DNA of 64,000 nucleotides from Iamia sp963728655 (GTDB lineage Bacteria > Actinomycetota > Acidimicrobiia > Acidimicrobiales > Iamiaceae): the NCBI GenBank assembly GCA_963728655.1, contig CAVSLD010000006.1, positions 620,001-684,000 of the forward strand. Reading direction: 5' to 3'. This document shows positions 42,365 to 52,485 of this stretch, piece by piece. The stretch's first letter is position 1. Each line of letters opens with the position of its first letter. The notes under the pieces were generated by a model. It saw only the letters and a program-made list of their open reading frames with translations, did not search any database and had not been told where the DNA came from. Made by a program: the position numbers and the translations under genes.

Positions 42365-43573
42365 GTGACCCCCGAGAGCCTCAGCCTGGCCCAGGCCCGG
42401 CGCATCGCCCTGGCCGCCCAGGGCTTCGGGGGCTCCCGCCTGGGGGCCGAGGGCGGACGGGTCGACCGTCGCCACCTGCACCGGGTGCTCGACCAGGTCG
42501 ACGTGGTGCAGATCGACTCGGTCAACGTGCTGGTCCGGACCCAGGAGATGCCGCTCTTCGCCCGTCTCGGGCCCCACCCCCGCGACCTCTGGACCCGGGC
42601 CCTGCGGTCGGGCGAGGTGTTCGAGGCCTGGTGCCACGAGGCGTCGCTCCTCCCGGTCGACCACTGGCCGCTGCTGGCCTGGAAGCGGGAGGAGGACGCG
42701 GCCCAGATGTGGGCCAGCACGCGGGCCATCGCCACCGAGAGGCCCGAGTACCTCGACGACGTGGAGGCCCAGGTGCGCGACCGCGGGGCCGCTGCGGGCC
42801 GGCGAGCTCGACGACCCCGGCGCCCGCAAGGCCGGCATGTGGGAGCGCTCCGACGGCAAGCGGGCGCTCGAGTTCCTGTTCTCGACCGGTCGCCTGGTGG
42901 CGACCCGCGACCCGTCGACCTTCACCCGCCTCTACGACCTGCCCGAGCGGGTCGCTGCCGGCCGAGGTCCTGCGCCCGCCCTGCCCCGTCGGCCCACGAC
43001 GCCCGCAAGGAGCTGCTGGAGCGGGCCGCCCGGGCCTGCGGCGTGGCCACCGACCGCTGCCTGGCCGACTACCACCGGCTGAACCTGCCCGCGTCGCGAC
43101 CTCTGCTGGACGAGCTGGTGGAGGAGGGGCGGCTGGTGCCGGTCGAGGTGCGGGGCTGGGACCGGCCCACCTACCTGCACCCCGACGCCCGCCTGCCCCG
43201 CTGGGTGCGGGCCCGGGCCCTGCTCAGCCCCTTCGACTCGCTGGTGTGGGAGCGGCGCCGCACCGAGGAGCTGTTCGGCTTCCGCTACCGCATCGAGATC
43301 TACGTGCGCCCCGAGGAGCGGGTGCACGGCTACTACGTGCTGCCGTTCCTCCTCGGTGACCGGCTGGTGGCCCGGGTCGACCTCAAGGCCGACCGGGCCG
43401 CGGCGACGCTCCGGGTCCAGGCCGCCTACGGCGAGGACGGCCACGACGAGGCCGAGGTGGCCGACGCCCTGGCCGACGAGCTGCGCCTCCTGGGCGGCTG
43501 GCTCGGCCTCGAGCAGGTGGTGGTCGCCCGGCGCGGCGACCTGGCGCCCGCCCTGCGGTCCGCCGTGGGCTGA
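42365..43573 (+). CDS. YcaQ-family winged-helix DNA glycosylase-like protein (three frameshifts)
   Basis: PF06224 (HTH_42), about 401 residues. Opening SLAQARRIALAAQGFGG, then VDVVQIDSVNVLVRTQEMPLFARLG with the QxD motif linked to interstrand-crosslink unhooking in YcaQ/AlkX, WCHEASLLPVDHWPL, and the C-terminal LLSPFDSLVWERRRTEELFGFRYRIEIYV. Extra bases near 42797 (GCGGGGCCGC), 42958 (GGTCGCTGCC, the GTG-to-GTCG type) and 42988 break the middle. GTG 42365 follows TACCGT (42351) by 8 nt. Probable role: repair of crosslinked DNA. Confidence 0.85.
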   Translation: MTPESLSLAQARRIALAAQGFGGSRLGAEGGRVDRRHLHRVLDQVDVVQIDSVNVLVRTQEMPLFARLGPHPRDLWTRALRSGEVFEAWCHEASLLPVDHWPLLAWKREEDAAQMWASTRAIATERPEYLDDVEAQVRDRGAAAGRRARRPRRPQGRHVGALRRQAGARVPVLDRSPGGDPRPVDLHPPLRPARAGRCRPRSCARPAPSAHDARKELLERAARACGVATDRCLADYHRLNLPASRPLLDELVEEGRLVPVEVRGWDRPTYLHPDARLPRWVRARALLSPFDSLVWERRRTEELFGFRYRIEIYVRPEERVHGYYVLPFLLGDRLVARVDLKADRAAATLRVQAAYGEDGHDEAEVADALADELRLLGGWLGLEQVVVARRGDLAPALRSAVG

Positions 43574-43637
43574 CACGCGCCGGGCCCCGGCGCGCTCGGC
43601 CCGATCGGGAGGCGGTCCGCGACGGAACGTCGGCGGG

Positions 43638-45109
43638 TCAGCCCTCCGGGGCGACCTCGGCCCGCAGCGCGGCCCGATCGAGCTTCTGCATGGCGGTGAG
43701 GGGCAGGCCGTCGACCACGGCCAGGTCCTCGGGGAGCTTGTGGCGGGCCAGGGCGTCGGCGCCGAAGGTGCGCAGGTCCTCCAGCGTCGGCGGGTCGCCG
43801 GGTCGGCGGCGACGACGACGGCCACCCCGACCTCGCCCATCACCACGTCGGGGCGGGGGACGAGCGCGACCTGGGCCACTCCCGGGTGACGGCCGAGCAC
43901 GGCCTCCACCTCCTGGGGGTGCACGTTGTAGCCGCCCCGGATGAACATCTCGGAGCGGCGCCCGGTGAGCACCAGGCAACCCGCCGCCGGGTGGCCGGGC
44001 GGCTCGATCCGGCCCAGGTCGCCGGTGCGCAGCCACCCGTCGGGGGCGATCAGGGCGGCGGTGGCCTCGGGGTCGTGGAGGTAGCCGTCGGTGGCAGCCC
44101 CGGAGCGGAGCCACACCTCGCCGTCGTCGCCGTCGGGCACGGGACGGCCGTCGGCGTCGTGGATGCGCCACCTCGACTCCGCCCCGGGGCCGCCCGACGG
44201 TGAAGAGGGCCTCGGCGTCGGGGGCGTCGAAGGCGGTGCCGGTGCCCACGCCCCCGGACTCGGTGGAGGAGTAGCGGATGGAGTAGCCGGCGCCGAAGCG
44301 GCGGCGTGGCCTCCTCCACCAGCGCCGGGGCCGAGGGCCCGCCGCCGACGACGAGGGCCCGCACCGACGAGAGGTCGCGCTCGTCGAAGGTGGGGTCGCG
44401 CAGCAGCAGGGCGATCTGGGGGGCGACCCCGCCGAGCATCCCGCAGCCCGACCCGCTCGGCCAGCTCGAGCACGTCGGCCGCCCGCCACCGGCCCAGGAG
44501 GTGGGTGGTGGTGCCGGTGCGCAGGTACCACGCCAGCTTGGTGGTGAAGCCGACGTGGGCCATCTGGGTGGCGGCCAGCATCGGGCGTGGCTGGGGCGTC
44601 GGGGTCGCCCCAGGCCAGGCCGGTGTCGATCCGGGCGACGGCCTCGAGGTGGCGGTCGCGGAAGATCGCCCCCTTCGGGTGCCCGGTGGTGCCCGAGGTG
44701 AACACGACGTGGGCCAGCCGTTCGGGGTCGTCGACCGGCGGGGGGACGGGGCGTCCGGCGCCCGCGCCGCTCCAGGGCCACGACCTCCTCGGGCCGCGGC
44801 GACCACCAGGGCGGGGCGGGCCAGGTCGACGCAGGCCTGCCGCTCGGCCGGGGCGAGGCGGGGGTTCACCCCGGCGGTGGCGGCGCCGGCCTTGGCCGCC
44901 CCGGCGGTGAGGACGACCCACTCCACCCCGGACGGCAGGGTCAGGGCCACGAGGTCTCCGGGCCCCAGGCCCCGCGACGCCAGGGCGGCGGCCACGCCGT
45001 CGGAGCGTCGGTCCAGCTCGGCGTAGGAGGTGGGCCGGCCCTCGGCGTCGACGAGCGCGGCCCGCTCGCCGAAGCGCCGTCCCGCCTCCCTGACCGTCTC
45101 AGCCAGCAC
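43638..45109 (-). CDS. Acyl-CoA synthetase, AMP-binding (multiple frameshifts)
   Basis: ANL-family acid-CoA ligase, about 485-490 residues. Pieces in order: FGERAALVDAEGRPTSYAELDRR, VALTLPSGVEWVVLTAGAAKAGA, the P-loop VVFTSGTTGHPKGAIFRDRHLEAV, STESGGVGTGTAF, GWLRTGDLGRIEPP, FIRGGYNVHPQEVEAVLGRHPGV and the C-terminal LPLTAMQKLDRAALRAEV with the catalytic Lys. At least five indels fragment the middle third. GTG 45109 is 9 bp after the enoyl-CoA hydratase stop, so both belong to the unit starting at 47181. Substrate acid unknown. Confidence 0.85.
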
Positions 45110-45118
45110 GGCGGTCGG

Positions 45119-45926
45119 TCAGCGCTCGCGGGGCTCGATGCGGCCCTGCCGGAACACCTTCTGGCCCTCGGCCAGGGCCTCCTCGCTCATGCCCAGGTTG
45201 AGGAACGTGCTGCCGAGGTCGAGGGCCTGCTGGCGGCTGAGCTCGCGTCCGGCCCACAGCGTGCGCAGGGTGGACTGGATGGCACTGGGCGGGGCCGAGG
45301 CGATGGCGCTCGGCAGCCCAGGTGGCCGGCCTCGGCCAGGGCGTCGGCGTCGGCCACGACCTCGGACACCAGGCCGATCTGCTCGGCCCGGCGGGCGGTC
45401 ATGCGCTCGTGGTTGCCCAGCAGGGTCATGCGCAGGATCTCGCCGAAGGGCATGCCCCGGTGCAGCATCAGCAGCGGCTCGTAGACCGCAGGCATGCCGT
45501 AGGTGACGTGGGGGTCGAAGAAGCGCGACGCCTCGGTGGCGATGATGAAGTCGACCTCGCCCAGGAAGTAGAACGCGCCGCCGCAGGCGATGCCGTCGAC
45601 CGCGGCGATGACCGGCTTCCAGAGGTCGTTGCTCTTGGGGCCGAGCAGCTTGCCGGGGTCGTCGTAGGTGTAGGGCGAGAAGGTGTAGTCGGCGCCCTCC
45701 TCGGAGGGCACGAAGTCGCGGTCGATGCCGGTGCAGAACGCCTTGCCGCCCTCGGCGCCCAGCACCACCGCCCGCACGGAGTCGTCGGTGCGCAGCCGCT
45801 GCCACAGGGCGGACAGCTCGTCGCACATGGTCTGGTCGAAGGCGTTGTAGCGCTCGGGTCGGTCGAGGTTGACCCACCCGACGCCGTCGGCTGACGCGCC
45901 AGCGTGATGGTCGTGAGGTCGTCCAC
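45119..45926 (-). CDS. Enoyl-CoA hydratase/isomerase family (two deletions)
   Basis: Crotonase fold, about 269 residues. Oxyanion-hole segments AFCTGIDRDFV and GIACGGAFYFLGEVDFIIATEASRFFDPHVTYGMPA, then VSEVVADADALAEAGHLGLPSAIASAPPSAIQ. A missing base near 45895 separates the first 12 residues (DDLTTITLAR) from SADGVGWVNLDRPERYNAFDQTM; another missing G lies near 45317. The catalytic glutamates of true hydratases are not obvious at their usual positions, so an isomerase, hydrolase or lyase role is possible. Middle gene of the amidohydrolase-crotonase-ligase unit. Confidence 0.85.
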
Positions 45927-45956
45927 GGAGGGGAACCTAGGCGGGCAGGGGGACGC

Positions 45957-47181
45957 TCAGGCGGGGGCGGCGACGGGCTGGTGGTCGCGATCGAGGTCCA
46001 GGTGGAGCATGCGGATGGCGTTGCCCCGCATGATCTTGTAGACGGCCTCGTCGGGCACGCCCTGCATCAGCCGCGTCGGCCACCTCCTTGGTGTCGGGCC
46101 AGGTGGAGTCGGTGTGCGGGTAGTCGGTCTCGAAGGTGATGTTGTCGACGCCGACCACGTCGAGGCTGTCGACGCCGTGCTGGTCACGGAAGAAGCAGCC
46201 GAAGATGTTCGAGTAGTAGTAGGTGCTGGGCGGCTCGGGGATGAGGTCCTTGACCCCGCCCCAGGCCCGGTGCTCGCGCCACACGTCGTCGGCCCGCTCG
46301 AGGATGTAGGGGATCCACCCGATCTGGCCCTCGGAGTAGGCCAGCTTGAGGTCGGGGAACTTCACCAGGTTGCCGCTGAAGAGCCAGTCGGTCATGGACG
46401 CCATGGCGTTGTTGAACGAGAGCGAGGCGGCCACCGCCACCGGGGCGTCGCCCGAGGTGGCCGGCATCCGCGACGACGAGCCGATGTGCATGTTGATGGT
46501 GGTCTCGGTGTCCTGGCAGGCCGCGAAGAACGGGTCCCAGAAGCCGGAGTGGATCGACGGGAGGCCGAGGTGCGAGGGCACCTCGCTGAAGCACACGGCG
46601 TGGACGCCCCGCTCGGCGTTGCGTCGGACCTCGGCGGCGGCCAGCTCGGCATCCCACAGCGGGACGATGATCAGCGGGATGAGGGCGCCGTCGGAGTCGC
46701 CGCACCACTCCTCGACCATCCAGTCGTTGTAGGCCTCGACGCAGGCCAGGCCCATGTCCCGGTCCGGGTGCTCGGTGAAGGTCTGGCCGCAGAACCGGGG
46801 GAAGGTCGGGAAGCAGAGGGAGGCCTCGACGTGGTTGACCTCCTGGTCCTCGACGCGGGCCTTCGGGTCGTAGCACCCGGGGCGCATCTCGTCGTAGGTC
46901 ATGGGGGTCATGGTCATGTCGTCGCGGCTGTAGCCGACGGCGGCGACGTGGCGCTTGTGGATGTAGACGAGGTCGCCGAACACCCAGCAGTCCGCCGGGC
47001 GGCCGTCGTCGGTGAACTCCTGCTCGTAGGTGCCGCCGCCGATGTGCTTCATGCCCCCGACGCCTCGGCGCTCGATGCGGGGCCCGTCGGCGCGGAACCG
47101 CTCGGGGAGCCAGGTCTGCCAGACGTGGGCCGGCTCGACGACGTGGTCGTCGACGCTGATGATCTTCGGCAGCTCGGCCAT
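45957..47181 (-). CDS. Amidohydrolase_2 family metal hydrolase, copy 1 (one frameshift)
   Basis: PF04909 fold, 407 residues after correction; family members are metal-dependent hydrolases or decarboxylases of aromatic and acyl substrates. Metal-site motif ISVDDHVVEPAHVW at the N-terminus, AYNDWMVEEWCGDSDG, NMHIGSSS, and ETDYPHTDSTWP with the catalytic Asp. An extra G near 46072 shifts the last 40 residues; corrected it ends DEAVYKIMRGNAIRMLHLDLDRD. AGGAGGAG precedes ATG 47181. It opens an operon with a crotonase and an acyl-CoA ligase behind the palindrome at 47210. A close paralogue is at 61647. Confidence 0.88.
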
Positions 47182-47209
47182 GGGACTCCTCCTCGGGCGA
47201 CCGACCAGG

Positions 47210-47228
47210 ATCTGACGGTCCGTCAGAT
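47210..47228. promoter_or_regulatory. CTGACGG-type palindromic operator, copy 1
   Basis: ATCTGACGGTCCGTCAGAT is a perfect 19-bp palindrome in the divergent region between the amidohydrolase operon (47181, minus) and the LLM oxidoreductase (47280, plus). On the minus strand it directly follows a TAACAT hexamer, a repressor position. Related copies: 49615 and 61604. Confidence 0.7.
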
Positions 47229-47279
47229 GTTAGGCGCGGCCGGCGCCGGTCCCCACGTCGGAGCCCTACCGTGCGGGCC

Positions 47280-48125
47280 GTGCACCTCGGCATCACCTTC
47301 GGCCAGCTCAACCCCCGGGCCTTCGAGGAGGTGGCGGTGGGCGCCGACGAGCTGGGCTACGAGTCGGCCTGGCTGCCCGAGCACCTGGTGTTCCCGCTCC
47401 GGGTCGAGGGCGAGCTGATCCCGGGCGAGGAGCACCCGCCGGTGCCGCCCACGGTGCCGATCTTCGACGCCTGCGCCTACCTGTCGTACCTGGCCGCCCG
47501 CACCGGGCGCCTGCGCCTGGGCACCTTCGTGTACCTGCTGGCGATCCGCCACCCCTTCGTCGGGGCTCGGGCCTTCGCCACCCTCGACGTGGTGTCCGGC
47601 GGACGGGCGATCTGCGGCGTGGGGGCGGGGTGGCTGCGGCCCGAGTGGGACGCCGTGGGCATCGATCCGGCGACCCGCGGGCCCCGCCTGGACGAGGCCA
47701 TCGGCGTCGTCCGGCGCCTGTGGACCGAGCCCGAGATCGCCCACGACGGGCCCCACTTCCCGTTCGAGCCGGTGGCCTTCGAGCCCAAGCCGGTCCAGGC
47801 CGGCGGACCACCGATCCACGTCGGGGGCGAGTCGGGCCGGGCCCTGCGCCGGGCTGCGACCCTCGGCGACGGCTGGCTGGGCATGGCCCACACCCCGGCG
47901 ACCGCGGCCGACCAGGTGGGTCGGCTGCGCGGCCTCGCCGAGGAGGCCGGCCGAGACCCCGGGCTGGTGGAGGTCACGGTCATGGGGGAGGTCGGGCCCG
48001 GGGCCGACCTGGACGACTGGGAGGCGGCGGGCGTCGATCGCCTCATCGTCACGCCCTGGGAGCGCTCCCGCGACGCCGTCGACGGCCTCACCCGCCTGGC
48101 GGCCGAGGTCGGGCTCCGGCCGTGA
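47280..48125 (+). CDS. LLM-class F420-dependent oxidoreductase
   Basis: 281 residues, luciferase-like barrel (TIGR03619 group). HLGITFGQLNPRAFEEVAVGADELGYESAWLPEHLVFP at the start, VVSGGRAICGVGAGWLRPEWDAVG, FEPKPVQAGGPPIHVGGESGRALRRAA. GTG 47280 is preferred over GTG 47271 because TACCGT (47267-47272) lies 7 nt upstream of the former and overlaps the latter. It shares the divergent region and operator 47210 with the amidohydrolase operon, so it is probably part of the same pathway. Intact. Confidence 0.9.
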   Translation: MHLGITFGQLNPRAFEEVAVGADELGYESAWLPEHLVFPLRVEGELIPGEEHPPVPPTVPIFDACAYLSYLAARTGRLRLGTFVYLLAIRHPFVGARAFATLDVVSGGRAICGVGAGWLRPEWDAVGIDPATRGPRLDEAIGVVRRLWTEPEIAHDGPHFPFEPVAFEPKPVQAGGPPIHVGGESGRALRRAATLGDGWLGMAHTPATAADQVGRLRGLAEEAGRDPGLVEVTVMGEVGPGADLDDWEAAGVDRLIVTPWERSRDAVDGLTRLAAEVGLRP

Positions 48126-48172
48126 GGGCGGTGCGCGCCCGGGCGGTCGCCGGCGGCGGCCAGACTGCACCC

Positions 48173-49588
48173 ATGGCGACCAGGCGGACGGCGACGATCG
48201 TGGCGCTCGTCGTGGTCCTGCTGGCCACCCTCGCGTCCTGCTCCGACGACAGCGGCGACGGTGACGCCTTCATCGCCCCCACCAGCGGCCCCGCCCTCGA
48301 CGGCCCGGCCGTGCTGGACCAGGTCGGCCCGTCGGTGGCCCTGGTCGAGACGCCGCTGGGCTCGGGCAGCGCGGTGCTGCTGGAGGACGGCCACCTGGTG
48401 ACCAACGCCCACGTGGTCGACCCCTTCGGCGAGGCCACCGTGGCCTTCGGCGACGAGGACCCGACCGACGTCGCCGTGGTCGGCGTCGACCTGGCCGCCG
48501 ACGTCGCCGTGCTCGGCCCGCTGGAGACCGACGTGGCCGGCGTGGCCCTCCGCAGCGCCGAGGCGGTGGCACCGGGAGCCGACCTCTACCTGGTCGGCTA
48601 CCCCGGCGACGTGGACCAGCCGGAGGTCACCATCGCCCGCGGGGTGCTGTCGCGCCGGCGCGAGGTGGCCGCCTTCGGCCTGTCGTTCCTCCAGACCGAC
48701 GCCGCCATCGGCGAGGGCCAGAGCGGGGGTGCGGTGGTCGACGAGCAGGGCACCGTGGTCGGGATCTCCGGGTTCTCCCTCGACGACCAGTTCGCCCTGG
48801 CCCTGGAGGGCGACGACGTGGCTGCGGCGGTGGACGACATCGTCGACGGAGGGGGCTCTGACCAGCTGGCGCTGCCCCCCTCGGAGGAGGTCGACGACGG
48901 GCCGTTCGCGATCGAGCAGGCCGTCGGGTCCGGGACCTCCGTGCTGTACGTGCCGGCCGGGGAGGTGGACGGCGAGCTGACCGTGGACGTGGGCGACGCG
49001 GAGGGCGTGGCCGTCGACGTGACCTCGCTCGACGGCTTCCGCGAGGCATGGAACGCGGCGGCGGCCGACGGCGCCGAGCCGGTGGCGACGGACCCGGAGG
49101 ACGGCACCCCCACGACACCCGAGACCGCACCCGGGCGGTGGGACCTCGAGGTGTCCGACGACGTGCCCCTGGTGGTCTACGTCGACTCGGGGTCCACCAC
49201 CGTCGACCAGGTCGACGTGGACCTGTCGGTGCCGGCCGCCCCCCTCCGGCTGCCCGAGGACGCGTCGCGGGACCTGGCCGTCGGCGACACCGCCGAGGGC
49301 ACCGTGAGCCTGATGGGCGAGGCCGACACCTACCTCGTGGGGCTCGACGCGGGCGACGAGGTGGAGGTGACGGTGAGCTCGGCCGTCGGCGACATGGCCT
49401 ACTCGGTGATCCCGCCCGGCAGCAGGGAGGAGGCCGAGCCGGAGGTCGACGACGGGGGCGGCGGCCTCTTCGACCTCGATGCCTCCGACGTGCTGGTGGC
49501 CGACGAGGACGGCACCTACGCCGTCCAGGTGTACGCGGTCGACGGCTACTCGAACGACTACCGCATCGAGGTCACCGACGCGGGGTGA
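48173..49588 (+). CDS. Trypsin-like serine protease lipoprotein
   Basis: 471 residues. Signal peptide with lipobox TLASCSDD (Cys near 23), then an S1C/HtrA-like chymotrypsin fold: His in LVTNAHVVDPFG, Asp in LAADVAVLGPLE, Ser in GEGQSGGAVVDEQG (usually GNSGGP). The remaining 250 residues lack a PDZ domain; instead an acidic region ends in a pre-peptidase C-terminal-like beta domain (about 370-465: GDTAEGTVSLMGEADTYLVGLDAGDEVEVTV). It should act on the outer face of the membrane in envelope quality control or processing. ATG 48173. Intact. Confidence 0.85.
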   Translation: MATRRTATIVALVVVLLATLASCSDDSGDGDAFIAPTSGPALDGPAVLDQVGPSVALVETPLGSGSAVLLEDGHLVTNAHVVDPFGEATVAFGDEDPTDVAVVGVDLAADVAVLGPLETDVAGVALRSAEAVAPGADLYLVGYPGDVDQPEVTIARGVLSRRREVAAFGLSFLQTDAAIGEGQSGGAVVDEQGTVVGISGFSLDDQFALALEGDDVAAAVDDIVDGGGSDQLALPPSEEVDDGPFAIEQAVGSGTSVLYVPAGEVDGELTVDVGDAEGVAVDVTSLDGFREAWNAAAADGAEPVATDPEDGTPTTPETAPGRWDLEVSDDVPLVVYVDSGSTTVDQVDVDLSVPAAPLRLPEDASRDLAVGDTAEGTVSLMGEADTYLVGLDAGDEVEVTVSSAVGDMAYSVIPPGSREEAEPEVDDGGGGLFDLDASDVLVADEDGTYAVQVYAVDGYSNDYRIEVTDAG

Positions 49589-49614
49589 CACTGGTCACCG
49601 CGGGCGGACCGTCC

Positions 49615-49629
49615 CTGACGGGGCGTCAG
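49615..49629. promoter_or_regulatory. CTGACGG-type palindromic operator, copy 2
   Basis: CTGACG-GGG-CGTCAG, 6-bp arms, immediately upstream of the TAGCCT hexamer (49631-49636) that precedes the ATG at 49645. The operon it controls ends with a TetR gene. Confidence 0.6.
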
Positions 49630-49644
49630 ATAGCCTCGCCGGCG

Positions 49645-50271
49645 ATGCCCCTCGACCTGACCGACCTCGTGGCGCCCGACCGCTGCGCGGTCGTCACCTC
49701 GGAGGTGCAGGGGGGCGTGGTCGGTGAGCACTCGGCCCTGCCCGAGCTGGCCGCCGCCGCCGGCCCCATGGTCGACGCCGTGGCCCGCCTGTGCGGCGCG
49801 GCCCGGGAGGTCGGGGCGGCCGTGGTCCACTGCACGGCGGCCCGCCGGGCCGACGGCCGGGGCTCCAACACCAACGCCCGCCTCTTCGCCGGGGTGCGCA
49901 AGAGCCCGGTGGCGCTGCTGCCCGGCAGCCCCGAGGCGTCGGTGGTCCCCGCCCTCGGCCCCGAGCCCGGGGACCTGGTGCTGGGCCGGCTGCACGGGCT
50001 GTCGCCCATGGCCGGCACCGACCTCGACGCCGTGCTCCGCAACCTCGGCGTCACCACGGTGATCGCCACCGGGGTGTCGGTCAACGTGGCCATCACCAAC
50101 CTGGTGATGGATGCGGTGAACCGCGGCTACCAGGTGGTCGTGCCCCGCGACGGCGTCGCCGGCATCCCGCAGTCCTACGCCGACGCCGTGCTCGACGGCA
50201 CCATCGCCCTGCTGGCCACCCTGACCACGGTCGACGACCTGGTCGCAGCCTGGGCCGGCGGCCCCCGATGA
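49645..50271 (+). CDS. Isochorismatase-fold protein with altered catalytic triad
   Basis: 208 residues, cysteine-hydrolase/isochorismatase fold (PF00857). The family Asp-Lys-Cys triad appears changed: VVTSEVQGG has Glu where Asp is usual, LGRLHGLSPMAGTDL has Arg in place of Lys, and GVSVNVAITNLVMDAV has Ala where cysteine hydrolases have Cys. True isochorismatases also lack the Cys, so activity is not excluded. ATG 49645 is 8 nt after TAGCCT. First gene of a four-gene operon (ligase, DoxX, TetR). Intact. Confidence 0.8.
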   Translation: MPLDLTDLVAPDRCAVVTSEVQGGVVGEHSALPELAAAAGPMVDAVARLCGAAREVGAAVVHCTAARRADGRGSNTNARLFAGVRKSPVALLPGSPEASVVPALGPEPGDLVLGRLHGLSPMAGTDLDAVLRNLGVTTVIATGVSVNVAITNLVMDAVNRGYQVVVPRDGVAGIPQSYADAVLDGTIALLATLTTVDDLVAAWAGGPR

Positions 50272-50302
50272 CCGACCCGACCCCGACCGGAGGGCCCGCC
50301 CG

Positions 50303-51926
50303 ATGACCGACGACGAGGTCCGCGCCGACCTGGAGTGGGGGACGACGCCTGCCCTGGTCCGGGGCGCGGCCGAGCGCCACGGTGACGCCGAGGCCCTGGT
50401 CGACGGGGACGTGCGGCTGTCCTTCGCCGACCTGTCCTCCCGCGTCGACGCCGCCGCCCGGGGGTTCGTCGCCGCCGGTCTCCAGCCCGGTGACCGGGTG
50501 GGCATCTGGGCCCCCAACTGCTGGGAGTGGGTGGTGGCCCTCTTCGGCGTCCACGCCGCCGGCGGCATCGTGGTGCCCCTCAACACCCGCTACAAGGGCG
50601 GCGAGGCGGCGTGGATCCTCGACCGCAGCCGGGCCCGCTTCCTGGTGACCGTCGACGGCTTCCTCGGCAACGGCTACGTCGGCATGCTGGCCGACCAGGA
50701 CCTGCCCCACCTCGAGCGCTCCATCGTGGTCGCGCGACGAGGCCCCGGACGGGACCCAGGGGTGGGACGCCTTCCTCGCCTCGGGCGGGCGGGCCGACGA
50801 CGCCGAGGTGGAGCGCCGTCGTGGCGTGCTCGGCCCCGACGACCTCTCCGACATCATCTTCACGTCCGGCACCACGGGCCGGCCCAAGGGCGTGGAGACC
50901 ACCCACGCCCAGACGCTGCGGGCCTTCGGGGTGTGGTCCGACGTGGTGGGCCTCCGGTCGGGCGACCGCTACCTGATCGTCAACCCGTTCTTCCACACCT
51001 TCGGCTACAAGGCCGGCATCGTCGCCTGCCTCCTCACCGGCGCCACCATGGTCCCCGTGCCGGTGTTCGACCCCGAGGCGGTCATGCGCACCATCGACGC
51101 CGAGGACATCTCCGTGCTGCCCGGACCGCCGGCGCTCTACCAGACGATCCTCAACCACCCCGATCGTCCGCAGATGGACTCGTCCCGGCTCCGGCTGGCG
51201 GTCACGGGTGCGGCACCGGTGCCGGTCAGCCTGGTCGAGCGCATGCACACCGACCTGGGCTTCGATGCCGTGCTCACCGCCTACGGCCTGACCGAGGCCA
51301 CCGGCGTGGTGTCGATGTGTCGCACCGACGACGACCCCGAGACGATCTCGGGCAGCTCGGGCCGGGCCATCCCGGGCGTCGAGGTGCGCATCGTCGACGA
51401 CGACGGCGCCGAGGTCGACCGGGGCACGCCGGGCGAGATCGTGGTGCGGGGCTTCAACGTGATGAAGGGGTACTTCGAGGACCCGGAGAAGACGGCCGAG
51501 GCCATCGACCCCGACGGCTGGCTGCACACCGGCGACGTGGGCGTCATGGACGACCGCGGCTACGTCGACATCACCGACCGCACCAAGGACATGTTCATCT
51601 GCGGCGGGTTCAACGCCTACCCGGCGGAGATCGAGTCGATCCTGTCCGAGCACCCGGCGGTGGCCCAGGCCGCGGTGGTGGGGGTGGCCGACGACCGCAT
51701 GGGCGAGGTCGGCTTCGCCTGGCTGGTGCCCGCCGCCGGCGTCGACCCGCCCGACGAGGCGGCCATGGTCGCCTGGTCCCGCGAGCACATGGCCAACTTC
51801 AAGGCCCCCCGCCACGTCCGCTGGACCGGGGCACTGCCCCTCAACCCCAGCGGCAAGATCCAGAAGTTCCTCCTGCGCGACGACGCCGTCGCCGCCCTCA
51901 CCGACCCCTCCGGAGATGCCCCGTGA
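50303..51926 (+). CDS. Fatty-acid/aryl-CoA ligase, FadD3-like (one frameshift)
   Basis: 540 residues after correction. P-loop FTSGTTGRPKGVETTHAQTL, TAYGLTEATGVVSM, LHTGDVGVMDDRGYVDITDRTKDMFICGGFNAYPAEIE and the catalytic Lys in LPLNPSGKIQKFLLRD. The form DRTKDMFICGGFNAYPAEIE is typical of actinobacterial FadD3/FadD17-like ligases acting on steroid-derived or medium-chain acids; that is inference. An extra base near 50735 (GTCGCGCGACGAG) splits it. ATG 50303 lies 31 bp after the hydrolase; the stop overlaps the GTG of the DoxX gene (GTGA). Confidence 0.9.
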
Positions 51927-52483
51927 CCCCCGTCCTCCTGGCCGACATCGACACCATCGCCAGCTACGACGCCATCAGCTTCGGGCTGCTGATCCTGCGG
52001 GTGGTCACCGGCGTGACCTTCGCCGCCCACGGCTACAACAAGTTCTTCGGCGGTGGCAGGATCGCAGGGACCGCCCGGTGGTTCTCGTCCATCGGCATGC
52101 GGCCCAACGGCACGATCCACGCCTACATGGCCGCCACCACCGAGCTGGTGGGCGGGCTGGGACTGGCGCTCGGGCTGCTCACGCCGCTGTCGGCCGCCGG
52201 GATGGTGGGGGTGATGGTCGTCGCGGCGTGGACGTCGCGGGCCAAGGGCTTCTTCATCGTGGGCCAGGGCATCGAGTACAACCTCGTGCTCATCGTGATC
52301 GCGGTGAGCGTGGCGACCATCGGACCCGGCCGGTACTCCCTCGACTGGGTGCTCGGCCTCGAGCCCGCCTTCGACCCCAACGTGGGCCTGCTCACGTCGT
52401 TCGGCCTCGGGCTCCTCTCCGGCGTGGGCCTGCTGGCCGCGTGCTACCGGCCGCCCGCGCCCGAGCCGGACGAGGGGTCCTGA
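51923..52483 (+). CDS. DoxX-family membrane protein
   Basis: 186 residues, four hydrophobic helices (about 22-42, 68-90, 92-112, 120-140) plus a C-terminal hydrophobic stretch; PF07681. The conserved VVTGVTFAAHGYNKFFGGGRIAGTARWF with the HGxxK motif is clear. In mycobacteria DoxX partners with SodA and SseA in redox defence; here it is translationally coupled to an acyl-CoA ligase, so a redox role alongside this pathway is only a guess. GTG 51923 by overlap. Intact. Confidence 0.88.
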   Translation: MTPVLLADIDTIASYDAISFGLLILRVVTGVTFAAHGYNKFFGGGRIAGTARWFSSIGMRPNGTIHAYMAATTELVGGLGLALGLLTPLSAAGMVGVMVVAAWTSRAKGFFIVGQGIEYNLVLIVIAVSVATIGPGRYSLDWVLGLEPAFDPNVGLLTSFGLGLLSGVGLLAACYRPPAPEPDEGS

Positions 52484-52485
52484 CC

